Assembly: GCF_022581195.2 (NCBI RefSeq)
Contig: NC_061482.1
Coordinates: forward strand, 12,958,001 to 13,022,000
Direction of reading: 5' to 3'
DNA: 64,000 nt
Source: Helicoverpa zea
Taxonomy: Eukaryota > Arthropoda > Insecta > Lepidoptera > Noctuidae
Shown: piece by piece, positions 42,101 to 50,812 of the stretch
Layout: every line of letters starts with the position of its first letter
Numbering within the stretch: the first letter of the stretch is position 1
Program-made: the position numbers and the translations under genes
Notes under the pieces: model-generated
Database searches by the model: none
Seen by the model: the letters and a program-made list of their open reading frames with translations, nothing else
Told to the model about the DNA's origin: nothing

Positions 42101-43811
42101 CAGGTGACGCTCGACCAGTACGGCGTCGCCCAGCGCAGGATACAGTCCCTCACTGGCGAGGTCGAGGAGATCCGTGGCAACTACGAGCAGGTCGGTAGTC
42201 CTCATAAAAAAAAATCATCATATACTAAACATTTAGAGTTCAATTTATCAATGTCAAACATCAAAGTAAGAACATAAGACTTGCAAGATAGCAACTAAAT
42301 CTGAAAGCTGCAGTATAAGTTTTAAACGCATCGCCAACACAGATTGCATAACTATAAGTTCTAAAGAAGTCTTGAACAATTTTACAAATCAACATGAATC
42401 ATCAAACAATTGAACAGTTGCCAATATCGCTCATCAAAGTATTGGCACTATCGACCAAATCTTAACACTGTTTCTGATAATCTGTGATTCACAGGCCCTT
42501 CGCGCCAAGCGCACCGTGGAGCAGTCCTATGAGGAAGCGGTGACCCGCATCAATGAGCTGACTGTCATCAACGTGAACCTGTCCAGCAGCAAGGCCAAGA
42601 TTGAGCAGGAGCTCGCCGCTGTTGCTGCTGACTACGACGAGATCACCAAGGAGCTGCGCATTGCTGACGAGAGATACCAGCGCGTCCAGGTACGTCTATG
42701 CAACTGATCTTAGAACATCGAGTGTTTTTAAATTGTATGAAATCCTTTAAGGAGAGAAACGTCTGATTTCAACATACTTAAGCAAACAAACAATTTCACC
42801 TTTCGGAATTCTCTGCTAAACATAAACCCATCTTAGGTTGCACTGAAATACCTTTAGTGGTTACTTATTCATGTAACGCTATGATTTCCGTATCAGTGGT
42901 AAATAATTGAATATTTTTATTTTCAGACTGAACTCAAACACACCGTTGAGCACTTGCACGAAGAGCAGGAAAGGATCGTCAAGATCGAAGCTGTCAAGAA
43001 GTCCCTCGAGATCGAAGTTAAGGTAAGCAAAATAATTATCAGATAAATAATACATATACTTGAACATAACTTCTACCAGATTGGATTTTTTAAATCCGCT
43101 CAAGTTATAAATCACACCTAAATATGTACCGAATATTCAGGAAACTGACTAATCGTTTTCTTTCTAGAACATCTCTGTCCGCCTGGAAGAGGTTGAGGCC
43201 AACGCCATCGTCGGAGGCAAGCGCATCATCAGCAAACTTGAGGCCCGCATCAAGGACATGGAACTGGAAATGGATGAGGAAAAGAGGAGGCACGCTGAGA
43301 CCATCAAGATCCTCCGCAAGAAGGAGCGTCAGCTCAAGGAGGTCATGATCCAATGCGAGGAAGACCAGAAGAACATTGTCCTTCTCCAGGACTCCCTCGA
43401 AAAGACCACCCAGAAGGTCAACATCTACAAGAGGCAACTGACGGAACAGGTACATCACATTTTTCATAGTTCTCTAAAGAGCAGCGACTAATTCTATATA
43501 TCACCCATTTTGTAGTTATGTATTTCTCATCAAATTCATAAATAAAAGTTTCCTATAATATGTTATGCTTGTTGAACCATTTCTAAACTATTGTTGTTCG
43601 CCAACAGGAGGGTATGTCCCAGCAGAACGTGACACGGGTACGACGATTCCAACGCGAGCTTGAAGCCGCTGAGGACCGCGCCGACTGCGCCGAGAGCAAT
43701 CTGTCCCTGATCCGTGCCAAGCACCGCACCTTCGTCACCACCTCCACCGTGCCCGGCTCCCAGGTCTACCTGGTGCAGGAGTCCCGCGCCATCAGCTCGG
43801 AGCGTATGTGA
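33060..43811 (+). CDS. Prm: Paramyosin, long form (16 coding exons)
   Basis: Paramyosin is the coiled-coil core protein of invertebrate thick filaments. It packs under myosin and sets filament length and stiffness. Sixteen exons join in frame: 33060-33170, 33247-33303, 34502-34588, 35496-35662, 35879-36116, 36282-36401, 36571-36837, 36944-37190, 37468-37595, 39613-39725, 41679-41868, 42056-42190, 42495-42689, 42927-43022, 43168-43449 and 43608-43811. The product is 878 residues, close to the 879 I recall for Drosophila. Residues 1-30 form a Ser/Gly/Thr-rich non-helical head; from about residue 31 to 850 the chain is a continuous heptad-repeat myosin-tail rod; the C-terminus ending near TFVTTSTVPGSQVYLVQE is the conserved non-helical tail. 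Signature blocks include ADLSVQVIQLSERLEEAEGG, RLHELEIELRRLENEREEL and KRRHAETIKILRKKERQ. All junctions are GT-AG. The exons are much more GC-rich than the introns. The last six exons are shared with mini-paramyosin. Confidence 0.97.
33247..33303 (+). CDS. Prm: Paramyosin exon 2 (residues 38-56)
   Basis: A 57-nt exon after TTTTTCAG, reading DKIRLLHDDLESERELRQR, phase 0 at both ends, donor GTAAGC. It begins the rod. Confidence 0.95.
33840..33975. promoter_or_regulatory. GC-rich promoter-like island in paramyosin intron 2
   Basis: Within intron 2 (33304-34501) a GC-rich stretch contains GGGCGCATGCGCTC, a good match to the NRF-1/Ewg-type GCGCATGCGC palindrome. Next come further CG-rich repeats, then a TATA-like ATATATTTAG at about 33950. 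ORFs on both strands here are not recognisable. It could be an internal promoter, an enhancer, or the relic of an insertion. Confidence 0.4.
34502..34588 (+). CDS. Prm: Paramyosin exon 3 (residues 57-85)
   Basis: Acceptor GGTTTTCAG; reads IEREKADLSVQVIQLSERLE and on to AESQ; donor GTAGAT; phase 0. Without splicing the frame stays open for a further 58 codons into intron 3, with a Lys/Glu-rich translation. Confidence 0.95.
35496..35662 (+). CDS. Prm: Paramyosin exon 4 (residues 86-140, split codon 141)
   Basis: Acceptor CATTTTTCAG; rod segment with TELTKLRKLLEDVHLESEET; donor GTGAGG; ends in phase 2, leaving AG of an Arg codon completed by exon 5. Confidence 0.95.
35879..36116 (+). CDS. Prm: Paramyosin exon 5 (residues 141-220)
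   Basis: Acceptor TTGTCACCAG; begins AEKEKSKFQAEVYELLAQVE, ends VQDLK before GTATTG. Phase 2 in, phase 0 out. Confidence 0.95.
36282..36401 (+). CDS. Prm: Paramyosin exon 6 (residues 221-260)
   Basis: Acceptor ACTTTTCAG; 40 codons including SQLEDSRRRLEDEERRRSLL; donor GTAAGA; phase 0. Confidence 0.95.
36571..36837 (+). CDS. Prm: Paramyosin exon 7 (residues 261-349)
   Basis: Acceptor ACACATACAG; 89 codons of rod including LEEESEARLDLERQLVKSNG; donor GTGCGT; phase 0. Confidence 0.95.
36944..37190 (+). CDS. Prm: Paramyosin exon 8 (residues 350-431, split codon 432)
   Basis: Acceptor ATCAAACAG; begins VEVLIIDLEKANGTARELQK, ends ENKKLG plus one base; donor GTAAGT. Confidence 0.95.
37468..37595 (+). 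CDS. Prm: Paramyosin exon 9 (residues 432-474)
   Basis: Acceptor ACTCCACCAG; completes Asp 432 and reads DLHDARANLTELNRRLHELE onward to YKEAEA; donor GTAAGT; phase 0 out. It is followed by the 2,017-bp intron 9. Confidence 0.95.
37680..38219 (-). pseudogene. Antisense coding-like segment in paramyosin intron 9 (nested gene or pseudogene)
   Basis: On the minus strand an ATG at 38219 opens an exon to 38168 (MANGTINLVKEMDGEEQ plus one base) with a GTAAGT donor. A 117-bp intron ending in TTTGACAG leads in the correct phase to a 39-nt exon at 38050-38012 (ASSFSCFQIKRK) with another GTAAGT donor. Farther left, one minus-strand frame from about 37958 to 37697 looks coding. It gives KDLEALKYTSWNEAKK, a stop, NWFECEYLMVEEDAGLDSED plus Leu, a stop, then DIIEYWNSAGVERIYKALQS and CLVGRYRVAML. 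The stops, and the lack of a clean third acceptor in phase, suggest a decayed gene. Alternatively the stops are intronic and I have misplaced the joins. The family is not recognised. Confidence 0.4.
39290..39515 (+). repeat. Interspersed repeat copy in paramyosin intron 9
   Basis: It is a plus-strand relative of the repeat at 5338-5531, with CCTGGCTTCACACGGATGA, AACCTTCCTCTTCAATCACT and AAAATCCGTTGCGTGGTTTT blocks in order, ending near CATGTAGTGATGCTC. The rest of intron 9 (38230-39290 and 39515-39612) shows nothing I can name. Confidence 0.6.
39613..39725 (+). CDS. Prm: Paramyosin exon 10 (residues 475-511, split codon 512), long form only
   Basis: Acceptor TTGTACTAG; reads GRKAEEQRAMRLASELGQFR and ends EEIEAI plus CG of an Arg codon; donor GTGAGT, phase 2. 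It is the last exon specific to the long form. Confidence 0.95.
40457..40653 (+). promoter_or_regulatory. Prm: Internal promoter and 5' UTR of mini-paramyosin
   Basis: TATATATAA at 40457-40465 is the only strong TATA box upstream of the mini-paramyosin start. The expected start near 40490 gives a 5' UTR of about 165 nt with a GC-rich middle (40560-40620). The ATG at 40654 has A at -3. In Drosophila the short form is likewise made from a promoter inside the gene. Which muscle factors act here cannot be read from the sequence. Confidence 0.6.
40654..41594 (+). CDS. Prm: Mini-paramyosin-specific first exon (313-residue head)
   Basis: The ATG at 40654 opens 313 codons plus AG before a GTGACG donor at 41595. 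The phase-2 end joins exon 11 exactly as exon 10 does, producing Ser-Lys-Gln-Thr-Ser. Residues 1-60 are Pro/Tyr/Trp-rich (VPNYNKWNRPPTAIYED, then YGYGINFYQPMIDYI). Residues 126-160 are a very basic Lys/Glu/Arg coil. Residues 175-270 are Ser/Thr/Ala-rich, and the end (285-310) is again helical. Tyr 9, Trp 12, Arg-Pro 14-15, Tyr 20, Tyr 26, Asn 29, Tyr 31 and Ile-Asp-Tyr-Ile 35-38 match the spacing of the flightin WYR domain as I recall it. A read-through reading (314 codons to the TGA at 41596-41598) is possible but would lack the rod. Confidence 0.92.
40654..43811 (+). CDS. Prm: Mini-paramyosin, short form (alternative promoter product)
   Basis: Seven coding exons are used: 40654-41594 followed by paramyosin exons 11-16 (41679-41868, 42056-42190, 42495-42689, 42927-43022, 43168-43449 and 43608-43811). 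They join in frame to 680 residues: the 313-residue head, one junction Ser, and the 366-residue C-terminal rod of paramyosin. The Drosophila short form, as I recall, has 640 residues and the same architecture, with a shared C-terminus of about 363. It is a thick-filament component of insect muscle, in the fly chiefly adult. The head replaces the N-terminal half of the rod, so this form can assemble through the shared tail while presenting a different N-terminal surface. Both a dedicated promoter and the phase match support it. Confidence 0.92.
41679..41868 (+). CDS. Prm: Paramyosin exon 11 (residues 512-575), first shared exon
   Basis: Acceptor TTGTCAACAG. With exon 10 it gives Arg-Lys-Gln-Thr-Ser, with the mini exon Ser-Lys-Gln-Thr-Ser. 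It reads IEIEQLNARVVEAETKLKSE and ends KKQSLQ before GTAAGC. Confidence 0.95.
42056..42190 (+). CDS. Prm: Paramyosin exon 12 (residues 576-620)
   Basis: Acceptor TATTCCATAG; 45 codons beginning LTEIQTHYDEVQRQLQVTLD. The donor is CAG followed by GTCGGT, weak at +3 to +5. The junction is nevertheless fixed by gap-free alignment of VEEIRGNYEQ/ALRAKRTVE to the fly protein. Confidence 0.93.
42495..42689 (+). CDS. Prm: Paramyosin exon 13 (residues 621-685)
   Basis: Acceptor GATTCACAG; 65 codons from ALRAKRTVEQSYEEAVTRIN to RYQRVQ; donor GTACGT; phase 0. Confidence 0.95.
42927..43022 (+). CDS. Prm: Paramyosin exon 14 (residues 686-717)
   Basis: Acceptor TTATTTTCAG; 32 codons, TELKHTVEHLHEEQERIVKI to SLEIEVK; donor GTAAGC; phase 0. 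Confidence 0.95.
43168..43449 (+). CDS. Prm: Paramyosin exon 15 (residues 718-811)
   Basis: Acceptor TTTCTTTCTAG; 94 codons including NAIVGGKRIISKLEARIKDM and EEKRRHAETIKILRKKERQL; donor GTACAT; phase 0. Confidence 0.95.
43608..43811 (+). CDS. Prm: Paramyosin exon 16 (residues 812-878 and stop)
   Basis: Acceptor TTCGCCAACAG; begins EGMSQQNVTRVRRFQRELEA and ends in the conserved non-helical tail with TTSTVPGSQVYLVQESR, stopping at the TGA 43809-43811. Confidence 0.95.
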   Translation, partial: EGMSQQNVTRVRRFQRELEAAEDRADCAESNLSLIRAKHRTFVTTSTVPGSQVYLVQESRAISSERM

Positions 43812-44360
43812 GCGCCCCACCCACAGCCCCACCACACCAGCATTTCTCTCCATCAATCGATATCGGGGCGCAATTCCGGTCGGGTATAATAAGCCTAGTC
43901 GTTCGTTAAGTGATGTACAGGCGGCAGAGGGCGCCAGCGCGTGCGACGCTCGCGCTCGCTGGGGCCCTCTGTGCGGCCGGCGGCGAGTCGGGACGGGCGC
44001 TCGGCGCTACGGCTCGCCCTAACGTTGCCGTGTCTCCGCACTACTCCGGCCAAACGCCGACCGCTCGTCCCAACGGACATTTTTAATGTAACGCTAATTC
44101 AACCAAATAAAGGAACCAAAAACTTTAAGCTTTTTTTTTCAATATTTTTCTATTATAAGGTCACCGGCGCTATAGAATACAATGTCGTTATGTACCGTAA
44201 TTTAGGTGCAGTAGTTTAAAATAAAAGAATTATTTTATATTATTATTTATTAATGGTGCAATGCATATTGTACGTTTGTAACTGTAACTTTTATTAATTA
44301 AAAATAAATGCTATTTATGTTAAAGAAACAAAAAAAGCAATAAAACTTCAAAAGTAACAT
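43812..44360 (+). terminator. Prm: Paramyosin 3' UTR with polyadenylation signals
   Basis: AATAAA hexamers lie at about 44106-44111, 44220-44225, 44303-44308 and 44339-44344, so alternative 3' ends are likely. The first 260 nt are strikingly GC-rich. They contain a hairpin with 15-bp arms and one mismatch (43925-43939 with 43957-43971, CAGAGGGCGCCAGCG against CGCTGGGGCCCTCTG). A plus-strand ORF across it at 43714-44022 is a shadow. Confidence 0.75.
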
Positions 44361-46640
44361 GGGTTTTTATTTCGACAAAGTTATCAGAATGCAATTTCTA
44401 ACAGTTATAGAAAATACACAAAGTATTCAGTTCTGCGTAAACAGTAAACACGACTGCAAAATTGAATCAGCCTTAGTTCAGTTTTCTGGAATGAATGCAA
44501 AAAAATTAGTAGTGAAAATATAAGGTTTTTAGAAGCACCAACGTTCTTTACTAGTATTTTCTCTCATTTATTTACTTTGATATTGAATAACAGAAACTTA
44601 TTTACAGAGCTTATTAGCCTTACATATTTTTATTCTACAATTCCAAATTCAAACATTAGAACCATAAACATACATTTGTGTTTATAGCTCAAGTTTATGC
44701 TTTTCCAATAAAATGGGCAGATAAGTAATTTAAGTACTTACTACAAAAATAAAATTGAGCATACATTAGAGATAAGTTCTGAAGCTAGAATGTTGAAGAT
44801 GTCGCTTAAATACCAAGTTATCAAAGTAGAAAGCTCGAGTCTACCTATTTACATTTTCACTCATTGAAAAGTAGACATTAATTACTGGATAAGGCGAATC
44901 AAGTTAATGGAATGTTTGACCACGTTAATTACTCTCACAGTGGATTTCTATGAGTTTGTGGAATATAAGGTAAGTACCTCTCGAAGTAACAAATTAGCAC
45001 TTTAGAGCCTTGTAAAGATTCGCCGAAAAACAATACACAAACAGGGACAAATGAAACGCAGCAGCGCAATCAAAAATTTACGTTGAAACTGGCTCAAAGA
45101 TGTTAAAACAAACGCAGTTCTGAGCAATCGATTGGAAATTACAATAATTAAATAAAAAGTGGTAAAGGTGCCTCCACAACAGCCCTTTCACGCATCAAAC
45201 AATTGACATGTGACAGTTTGTTGAAGCTCGGGTACGCCTGCTTTTGCCACGTGCGACAAAAACTGCCAGTCTGAAAGCGCTGTAAAAAATAAAGCTCTCG
45301 GAGACTGCATTTTTTAATTTTCCCAGTTCCCTTTGATGTAAAGGAATACTGATATTAAATTATTGAACCGTAACATCAAGTAACGAATCAGATTGGATGT
45401 TGTTAATTTTCCAGGTAAGAGTACAATTTCAGAACTTTGTAGGGAATCGAAATTAAATTGACTGGTAGTATTTACTTCTTTGAGTCCGTTACCTGATGAC
45501 CTATTCCTATTTATATTAGAAAGCTGAACTGAAGACTTTCTTTGAGTACTGGACCGCTGACGACTCTTGAGTAGTTCTGACGTGATAGCGCAATAGACAG
45601 TAGAGTTACCTACTTTCGCATTCATACAAAAAATTTCGAATTTGTTAGGATTCGAAATGAAAAAGCTTTCGTAGTAATGTATTCATACTTTGAGGTACCT
45701 ACACTATTTCCCTCGTGAGTGATTGACCTTAGACTTTTTACACATATTGAAGCAACTGGCAATAGGCAACCAGCAGCTTACAGTTAATATTAATTGTGAT
45801 TTCAAGTGATCGTTAACAGTTTTCAGTTGCTGTAATCGATGACTAAGTTACTTTCTACCCGTCATAATTAACAAGTAGCAAAATATAAGGTGATTTTTAA
45901 AATTGCCGGTTTTCTCAAACCTCAATCGCAACGCGTCTGGCAATTTCACCTCCTCCCCGTCCCTGTGTCCAGAAAAGACGGTGTAACTATGCAGGTTAAG
46001 TACCATAAAATTGCGGCAAATGTGTGGTAAACGTATGGCAACCGTACTTATATCAACTCTTAATTTTTACAAGAGTCTACAGAACTAAGAAGTTGCTGCT
46101 TCTACCAAGCGCTTTAGGTACCATTGGGGAAAAAATATTTCATATTTGAATTTCCTACACGTGCATCAGATTCACCTTAAAAATGCTTAAATCTTTCAAC
46201 TTTTATAATGTATTCTTGTTTACTTATTTTATTATGCCAACTGCAAAAAAAATACAGAAATATTTAAAGATCTTAATCCAATTTTTTTACCATTTCTCTT
46301 TGTACACATTTACGTAGTTTTTCTGAATCGACTCCGACAGTAAATGGTATGGTAAATGGATTTTATCGAAAGAAAATTTTATTGAAATATTTGCTGCTTA
46401 CTTTCAGTCTAGGAACAATATTTTAAAATACAGCTGAAACCGTGAATTTTATTTAGTGCAAACCCATGATTTTCGGAACAACGATTTCAAAATTTTACAC
46501 TGTACGATTTTCTTCGCGGTATAGTTTTAAATTGAGCAGTCAATGGCCTTTCTAACGTCATAAATTATGTTATTGGCATTACAATTTGTTTAGAACATTA
46601 TTAGAAAGTAGACTAGTGATGTAGAAATACTTATGGGGCT
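44361..46640. other. No supported gene
   Basis: AT-rich DNA downstream of paramyosin. A 104-codon minus-strand ORF at 45314-45625 has a Ser/Asn/Arg-rich translation. A plus-strand CCAGGTAAGA at 45411 could be a splice donor or an acceptor-donor overlap. Neither is enough to call an exon. Confidence 0.4.
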
Positions 46641-46646
46641 ATAGTA

Positions 46647-46784
46647 ATGTCGTCATCGTATCGTCACCGGCTCGCGCGGGGTAAAGCCCCCGTCGTCGGG
46701 GCAGCGAGTCACCAGACGCCGCCCGCCCAGTCGTCGGCCGCCCGCCCAGCTGCGCACGCGCTCCTTCACGCCACAACACTACAG
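46647..46784 (+). CDS. GC-rich exon-like ORF with splice donor (unidentified)
   Basis: An ATG at 46647 begins 46 codons (MSSSYRHRLARGKAPVVGAA, then Ser/Ala/Pro/His-rich to ALLHATTLQ). The frame ends in CTACAG followed by GTCAGT, a fair donor, in phase 0. A CTATAG acceptor-like site lies just upstream at 46637-46642, so it could instead be an internal exon. Its GC content is about 70 percent while both flanks are AT-rich, as in genuine paramyosin exons. The protein is low-complexity and not recognised, and no following exon could be identified to its right. It may be the first exon of a gene extending beyond the window, a 5' UTR island, or a repeat. Confidence 0.35.
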
Positions 46785-46789
46785 GTCAG

Positions 46790-48335
46790 TGAAATAACTG
46801 CATTTTTAACTAAAATACACCCATTTATATCAAGACATTCGACCCAAAATGCGCTGAAAATGTTCCCCTGTCACCCGCGTCCGTTGAACGTAAATTTTAT
46901 TTTAGTACTGAAGTATATTCGATGCATGTCGTCCGGACTGGATGTGTAATTAACCAAAACGGCATTTTGTATAAGCATTGCAACACTTTTTAGATAAACA
47001 CCGTCGCGCGAGAATAACTTGACGGTACAATTTAATGCTGATAAAGTGGTTTCGTGTAGTTTGATAAGACGGTATGTCACGTGGTAGTTGGTACTCGGAT
47101 TTCGGTGTTTGGTACTATTTTATATTTCCTCGAATTCCCTTTACTATCTGAAACTTTTATCTCAATGTTTTGGTTGTATTGGGTTGTTGAAAGGATGACA
47201 TACTTGAATGCATATATATTACCTACATTATCTTTACTGATAACTGAATATATTCAGTTAATAGTTCGCTTTTCTATGAAGGTATAAAAGCTCGCCAGAC
47301 TTATTGTATTCGTTATAAAAATATTTATTTTCTAAGAAGTTACAGTTAGCAGATTCGTGGAAAACAGAGAGGTCACTTGTTGACATACAAATTGATGAAT
47401 GAATCACCTTGCGCTTACTATAATATGTTTGTAAAGTAGTAAAAATAAATACAATTGTGGTGAAAATTATAAGACAAAAGGTACCACAAGTCCTTGCATT
47501 TGATATTATATTTGAAAGCACTAATTGGGAATACTTAGTTACAATATTAGAAGACAAACAAGTATTGAATACTCTGGTGTAAGTGGTACAATCGTATGAG
47601 CATCTAAGTAAATTTTGTGAATAACTTCGGTTTTATGTGTATTTTAAGTGTTTTTAGTTTATATAGCGGCACATATGACAAAACTAGATCACTCCTATTT
47701 CAATATTAAGTACTAAGAAATAGTAGTAATAGTAAAGTTAGTGAGCTCGTGGTGTTGTAGGGAATAATCTCTGGGTGTACTGAGCCAATTTTTGATTGAA
47801 TATATTTTATACCGATATAGAAAGTAGTTCCCTTAAGGAAGCAGGTAAATCAAAATGTCAAAATCCAATGGTGTAGCTGTTTGTTTGTTGAAAGCAAATA
47901 TACCTAGGTACTCGTAATATTAGTCAGTAGGTACAAGTAAAGATTTATATATGTGACTGACACACTGCCCCAATTAAATCTATTAATATGTTGAAGTAAT
48001 TTTAATGTGTAAATATATCCGCTAATTACAGCCAAGAGCTATAATATTTAGCAACATAGATGTAAACATATGCTCGAAATTAATATACGAATATACTGGT
48101 GTTTAAATTTTCATCTAGTATATTGAATAGTGTGCCTTTATGAAACTGGAACCTGAATTTAGGTCTGAAATCGCCAATCTGTAATTAAAAAGCGTGGTTA
48201 TTAACGTTCACTCCAACATTCAGAGAACTTTATGAGAAAAGGCCTGTGCTTATCAGTGGAACAGTAAATAAAAACAGGAGGTTAATGATGATGGGTATTA
48301 TCAAAAGACATTTTTTTTATCGAAAACGTGCCTAA
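46790..48335. other. No gene seen
   Basis: AT-rich DNA, possibly intronic if the exon-like ORF at 46647 is real. No further exon, RNA gene or repeat boundary could be supported. Confidence 0.4.
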
Positions 48336-48339
48336 TAAA

Positions 48340-48540
48340 TCTATACTAATATTATACAAAGGAAAACTTTGTTTGTTTGTTTGGTTGTAATGGATAAACT
48401 CAAAAACTATTGGACCGATTTTAAATATTCTTTCACCATTAGAAAGCTATATTATCTTCGAGTAACATAGGCTATATTTTATCCCGGTGCGGGCAGTAGC
48501 TCCCATGGGACGCGGGTGAAACCGCGGGAAAACGGCTATA
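48340..48540 (+). repeat. Lep1-type interspersed repeat (possible non-autonomous Helitron), near full length
   Basis: It begins TCTATACTAATATTATACAA, passes through GTTTGTTTGTTTGG, ACTATTGGACCGATTTT, AACATAGGCTATATTTTATC and GACGCGGGTGAAACCGCGGG, and ends AAAACGGCTATA. A start with TC and an end near CTAG without TIRs fit a Helitron-like element, but that class call is from memory. Further copies lie at 50670-50812, 51750-51870, 59442-59633 and 62022-62100. Confidence 0.65.
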
Positions 48541-49939
48541 CAACGGGTATATCATAAAGCACTCCAAAAAAACATGAGCTACGATCGTTTGATAACAGTC
48601 TTGAATTTGAATTGATTACTAAAAACAGTTTACTTCAACGAGTTCTGAAAATCTTACTAGAGTATTCTTCTGTGATATTTTCCTCTCACTAGGTCTAGAT
48701 ATCTATATAAAATTCTAATTGTTCCTCACGTTTTCAATAGGCTCAGTCTAGTCAAAATAATAAATAGCTACCAGGCGTACATAAATAAAAACATATTTTA
48801 CGTGCATTATTTACAAGCAAGAAGTCTGATTGATTCTATTTTTGAATGGATCGTGAACTCAACTTTCTTGCCAGTCAAAATGAACTATGACAACGGCTGC
48901 CGGTTTCTATAAAAATAAACATTAGTTGCAACACGGCACAGTTCTGTTGTCTATGGGAATGGTGAAACGAACTTTGTTTACATTCTTCTTATCACTGAAA
49001 CTATATCAGATAGTAAATGAGATTTACGTTTTTAAAAAAGGAGGTTCTCAACTGAGATTTTTGTGTTTGTTATATAAAATAGCATTTACTTTACTTGCTG
49101 TTTGACTAGTTCTATAATCGTAAATACTTAATAAAAACACGAGTTCATTGTTCCGATCAAACTATTTCTCGCTCCCGGTTAAAAATTACCTAATAGACAT
49201 GTAATGCTGTACATATAATCTATTAACTAATAATTTCATGAAAAACCGATCGGTATTTTTACGAGAAAAGCTAGGAAACAAACAAAACATCCAAATGATG
49301 TTTATGAATGCATTTTACTGTACTTATTGTGCTAGGAATAATCTATCCTGGTTCCGAAGGAAGGAAATATGAGTGGACATGCCATAAGGCAGGTAGGTCA
49401 GACGCATCCGTCCAGGTCAAATATGTGAGGTGGGCATTACACAAAACGGTCACTTACGAGTGAGTGAATGTAGAATTTTAGACTTACAAAAGGGTTTTAA
49501 AGGAAGGGGTACAGAAAATTGGCGGGTTCCAAAGAAGCGTAGCCAGTAACGTTTCTCGTTCCCCGAACACCGCATTTTGGTGACGCTTCTTTTATAGAAG
49601 ATTTCCCGTTATGACGTCTCCGCTTGTCATTTTGTTGCTCCGTGATCATGGTATGGTACCTATGTCTCATGATTGATCTATACGCTGTAGGAATGTTCAG
49701 TTGTGTTATTTCAGCATTTATGCTATACGGCAGTAGTTACTATTATTCATTTGATTTACTTGACACTACGGTTTTATTCCATTCATGAAAACGAGAGTCT
49801 CTCATTACTTATCGTGTGAAATGTGTAAAAATGTAAGTACGACAATTATTTAAGTACATTTTAAGCAGTCTGTCTTTTATTGTAAAGTGATAGTTTTTAC
49901 CTACTTCATTGTTAATGTAGATTTTGCTCATAGTGATTA

Positions 49940-50623
49940 TTAATAACACTAGTCAACAGCATTTTCGTTTCCAAGGTGAAATATATAAATTTTTGCAGAT
50001 TATCTATCACAGAATCGAAGTCTAGAACACAGGACTGCTCTGGTAGACCTAGTTTTGGAGAAAAACCAATCTGAAAATGCCTAAAAACGCTTTTTAACGA
50101 TATTTAAAGCCATTTTTCTACAGACACTATTTTTTTCGTATTTTCTAACTAAAGAATCATTTAGTACTGCTCTTCTCAATTCAGATCCAGTTTACTTTAC
50201 ATCATTACGAGTTTTCTTTCTCAAGATATACCATTTTACATTTACGGTGTATTTTGTCCATACCTACTAAAATGTCAATTAGTAATGTAAGGAAAATCGT
50301 ACGTCGTAGCTGAAAAAAAAATATCACGAGAATGGAAACTCGTACTGATGTAAAGTAAACTGGATTTGAATTGAGAAGAGCAGTACTGAATGATTCTTTA
50401 GTTAGAAAATACGAAAAAAAAATAGTATCTGTAGAAAAATGGCTTTAAATATCGTTAAAAAAGCGTTTTTAGGCATTTTCAGATTGGTTTTTCTCCAAAA
50501 CTAGAACTGCTAGAGCAGTCCTGTGTTCTAGACTTCGATTCTGTGATAGATAATCTGCAAAAATTTATATGTTTCACCTTGGAAACAATAAAAAAGGAAA
50601 ATTTTGTAGACTAGTGTAATTAT
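49940..50623. repeat. Long inverted repeat, arms about 280 bp, loop about 117 bp
   Basis: The left arm 49940-50217 and right arm 50335-50623 are near-perfect inverses along their length. CTAACTAAAGAATCATT in the left arm matches AATGATTCTTTAGTTAG in the right. TTCCAAGGTGAAA and TTTCACCTTGGAA mark the outer part, and ACACTAGTC/GACTAGTGT the tips. A few mismatches and one short insertion near the right tip are visible. There is no ORF. It is either a MITE-like fold-back transposon with very long TIRs or a hairpin-RNA locus. Confidence 0.85.
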
Positions 50624-50669
50624 TATTGAATTTAAAGTTCGAAGTAGGTATCCTCTTTAGCTATGCCAG

Positions 50670-50812
50670 TCGTGATAAATATTAGCCTTATAGTCTTCGA
50701 TCAATGGGTTATATAAGACTTTGAAGAAAGTACTTTTAATCGGTCGAGTAGTTCCTGAGATTAGTGCGATCAAAGAAAAAAAACGGCCTTTAGTTTTATA
50801 ATATTAGATAGT
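50670..50812 (-). repeat. Partial Lep1-type repeat, minus orientation
   Basis: It contains AATCGGTCGAGTAGTTCCTG, AGATTAGTGCG and TTTTATAATATTAGATAG, corresponding to the 5' half of the repeat at 48340-48540 in the reverse direction. Confidence 0.5.

Noticed and set aside
43714..44219. Plus-strand ORFs over the paramyosin 3' end
   Set aside because: Out-of-frame readings of exon 16 and of the GC-rich 3' UTR.
45314..45625. 104-codon minus-strand ORF downstream of paramyosin
   Set aside because: A Ser/Asn-rich translation, AT-rich codons and no matching splice sites; within what chance gives in 64 kb of six frames.
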